From positions 1 through 5,988 of the forward strand of contig JALAGK010000462.1 of the NCBI GenBank assembly GCA_022712475.1: a DNA stretch of 5,988 nt, read 5' to 3'. The notes under the pieces were generated by a model, which made no database searches, was not told the origin of the DNA, and worked only from the letters and a program-made list of their open reading frames with translations. Each line of letters begins with the position of its first letter. The first letter of the stretch is position 1. A program made the translations under genes and the position numbers. The DNA is from Enterobacteriaceae bacterium (GTDB taxonomy: Bacteria; Pseudomonadota; Gammaproteobacteria; Enterobacterales; Enterobacteriaceae). This document shows, piece after piece, positions 5,721 to 5,988 of the stretch.

Positions 5721-5988
5721 TACGCCCCCTTATGCGAATGACGAAAACGGTAACGACGGTCAAACATGCAAAGTATGCCGCCAAGCGACATCAGCACGCC
5801 GCCATACCAAATCCAGCGCACGAACGGTTTGTAATACAGGCGTACTGCCCAGCTGCCGTCGTCCAACTCCTCGCCCAGCGCCGCATACAGGTCACGCGTC
5901 AGGCCGCCATCAATAGCCGCCTCGGTCATCATCATGCGGCTACTGTTATAAAAGCGTTTTTCTGCACGCAGAGTCGTGTCCGGCTTGC
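5720..5988 (-). CDS. ccmF: Haem lyase subunit CcmF, C-terminal end only
   Basis: Only the last 88 residues are in the window. The gene continues past the right edge, and the first two bases seen belong to a split codon. CcmF is the large integral-membrane subunit that ligates haem, delivered on CcmE, to apocytochrome c. The visible part begins KPDTTLRAEKRFYNSSRMMM, which matches the periplasmic stretch near the end of E. coli CcmF. It continues with TRDLYAALGEELDDGSWAVRLYYKPFVRWIW and ends with the last membrane span (about WIWYGGVLMSLGGILCMF) and a basic tail RRYRFRHSHKG. The ATGs near 5935 are internal codons, because the reading frame stays open with conserved sequence upstream. The stop overlaps the dsbE start by one base. 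Confidence 0.95.
   Translation of the reverse strand, partial: KPDTTLRAEKRFYNSSRMMMTEAAIDGGLTRDLYAALGEELDDGSWAVRLYYKPFVRWIWYGGVLMSLGGILCMFDRRYRFRHSHKGA

Overview
The window reads as chromosomal DNA from a gammaproteobacterium of the Enterobacterales, close to the Escherichia/Salmonella/Klebsiella/Enterobacter group. FadL, MlaA, CcmH, DsbE/CcmG and the CcmF tail all resemble their E. coli counterparts along their whole visible length, as I recall those proteins. The species cannot be fixed from this alone.

Left part, rightward (1-2510). The window opens inside the fadL promoter, with half of one likely FadR operator at the edge and a second just downstream. Then come a roughly 100-nt leader containing an inverted repeat, fadL itself (outer-membrane long-chain fatty acid channel) and a strong Rho-independent terminator. 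A 330-base AT-rich gap holds a hairpin, a plausible extended -10 promoter and a second small palindrome. It leads to a rightward gene for an unrecognised membrane protein of 249 residues.

Right part, leftward (2592-5988). Reading in the direction of transcription: the 3' end of ccmF, then ccmG (dsbE), ccmH and ccmI, then mlaA and its terminator. The four ccm genes overlap one another by 1 to 4 bases, the mark of one translationally coupled operon for attaching haem to c-type cytochromes. mlaA follows 106 bases after ccmI on the same strand. No Rho-independent terminator is visible between them, only a wobble-containing hairpin without a U tract.

How the genes work together. CcmF ligates haem to apocytochrome c. 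CcmG and CcmH keep the CXXCH cysteines of the apoprotein reduced. CcmI captures the apocytochrome. MlaA and FadL are both outer-membrane lipid-handling proteins: MlaA retrieves misplaced phospholipid and FadL imports fatty acids. They belong to different pathways.

Most of the window is well-known core genome. The parts that deserve a second look are the orphan membrane gene between fadL and mlaA, where E. coli K-12 carries an unrelated gene; the ccm operon lying directly upstream of mlaA; the separate CcmH and CcmI, which E. coli has fused; and three unexplained inverted repeats. I see no convincing undescribed multi-gene system.
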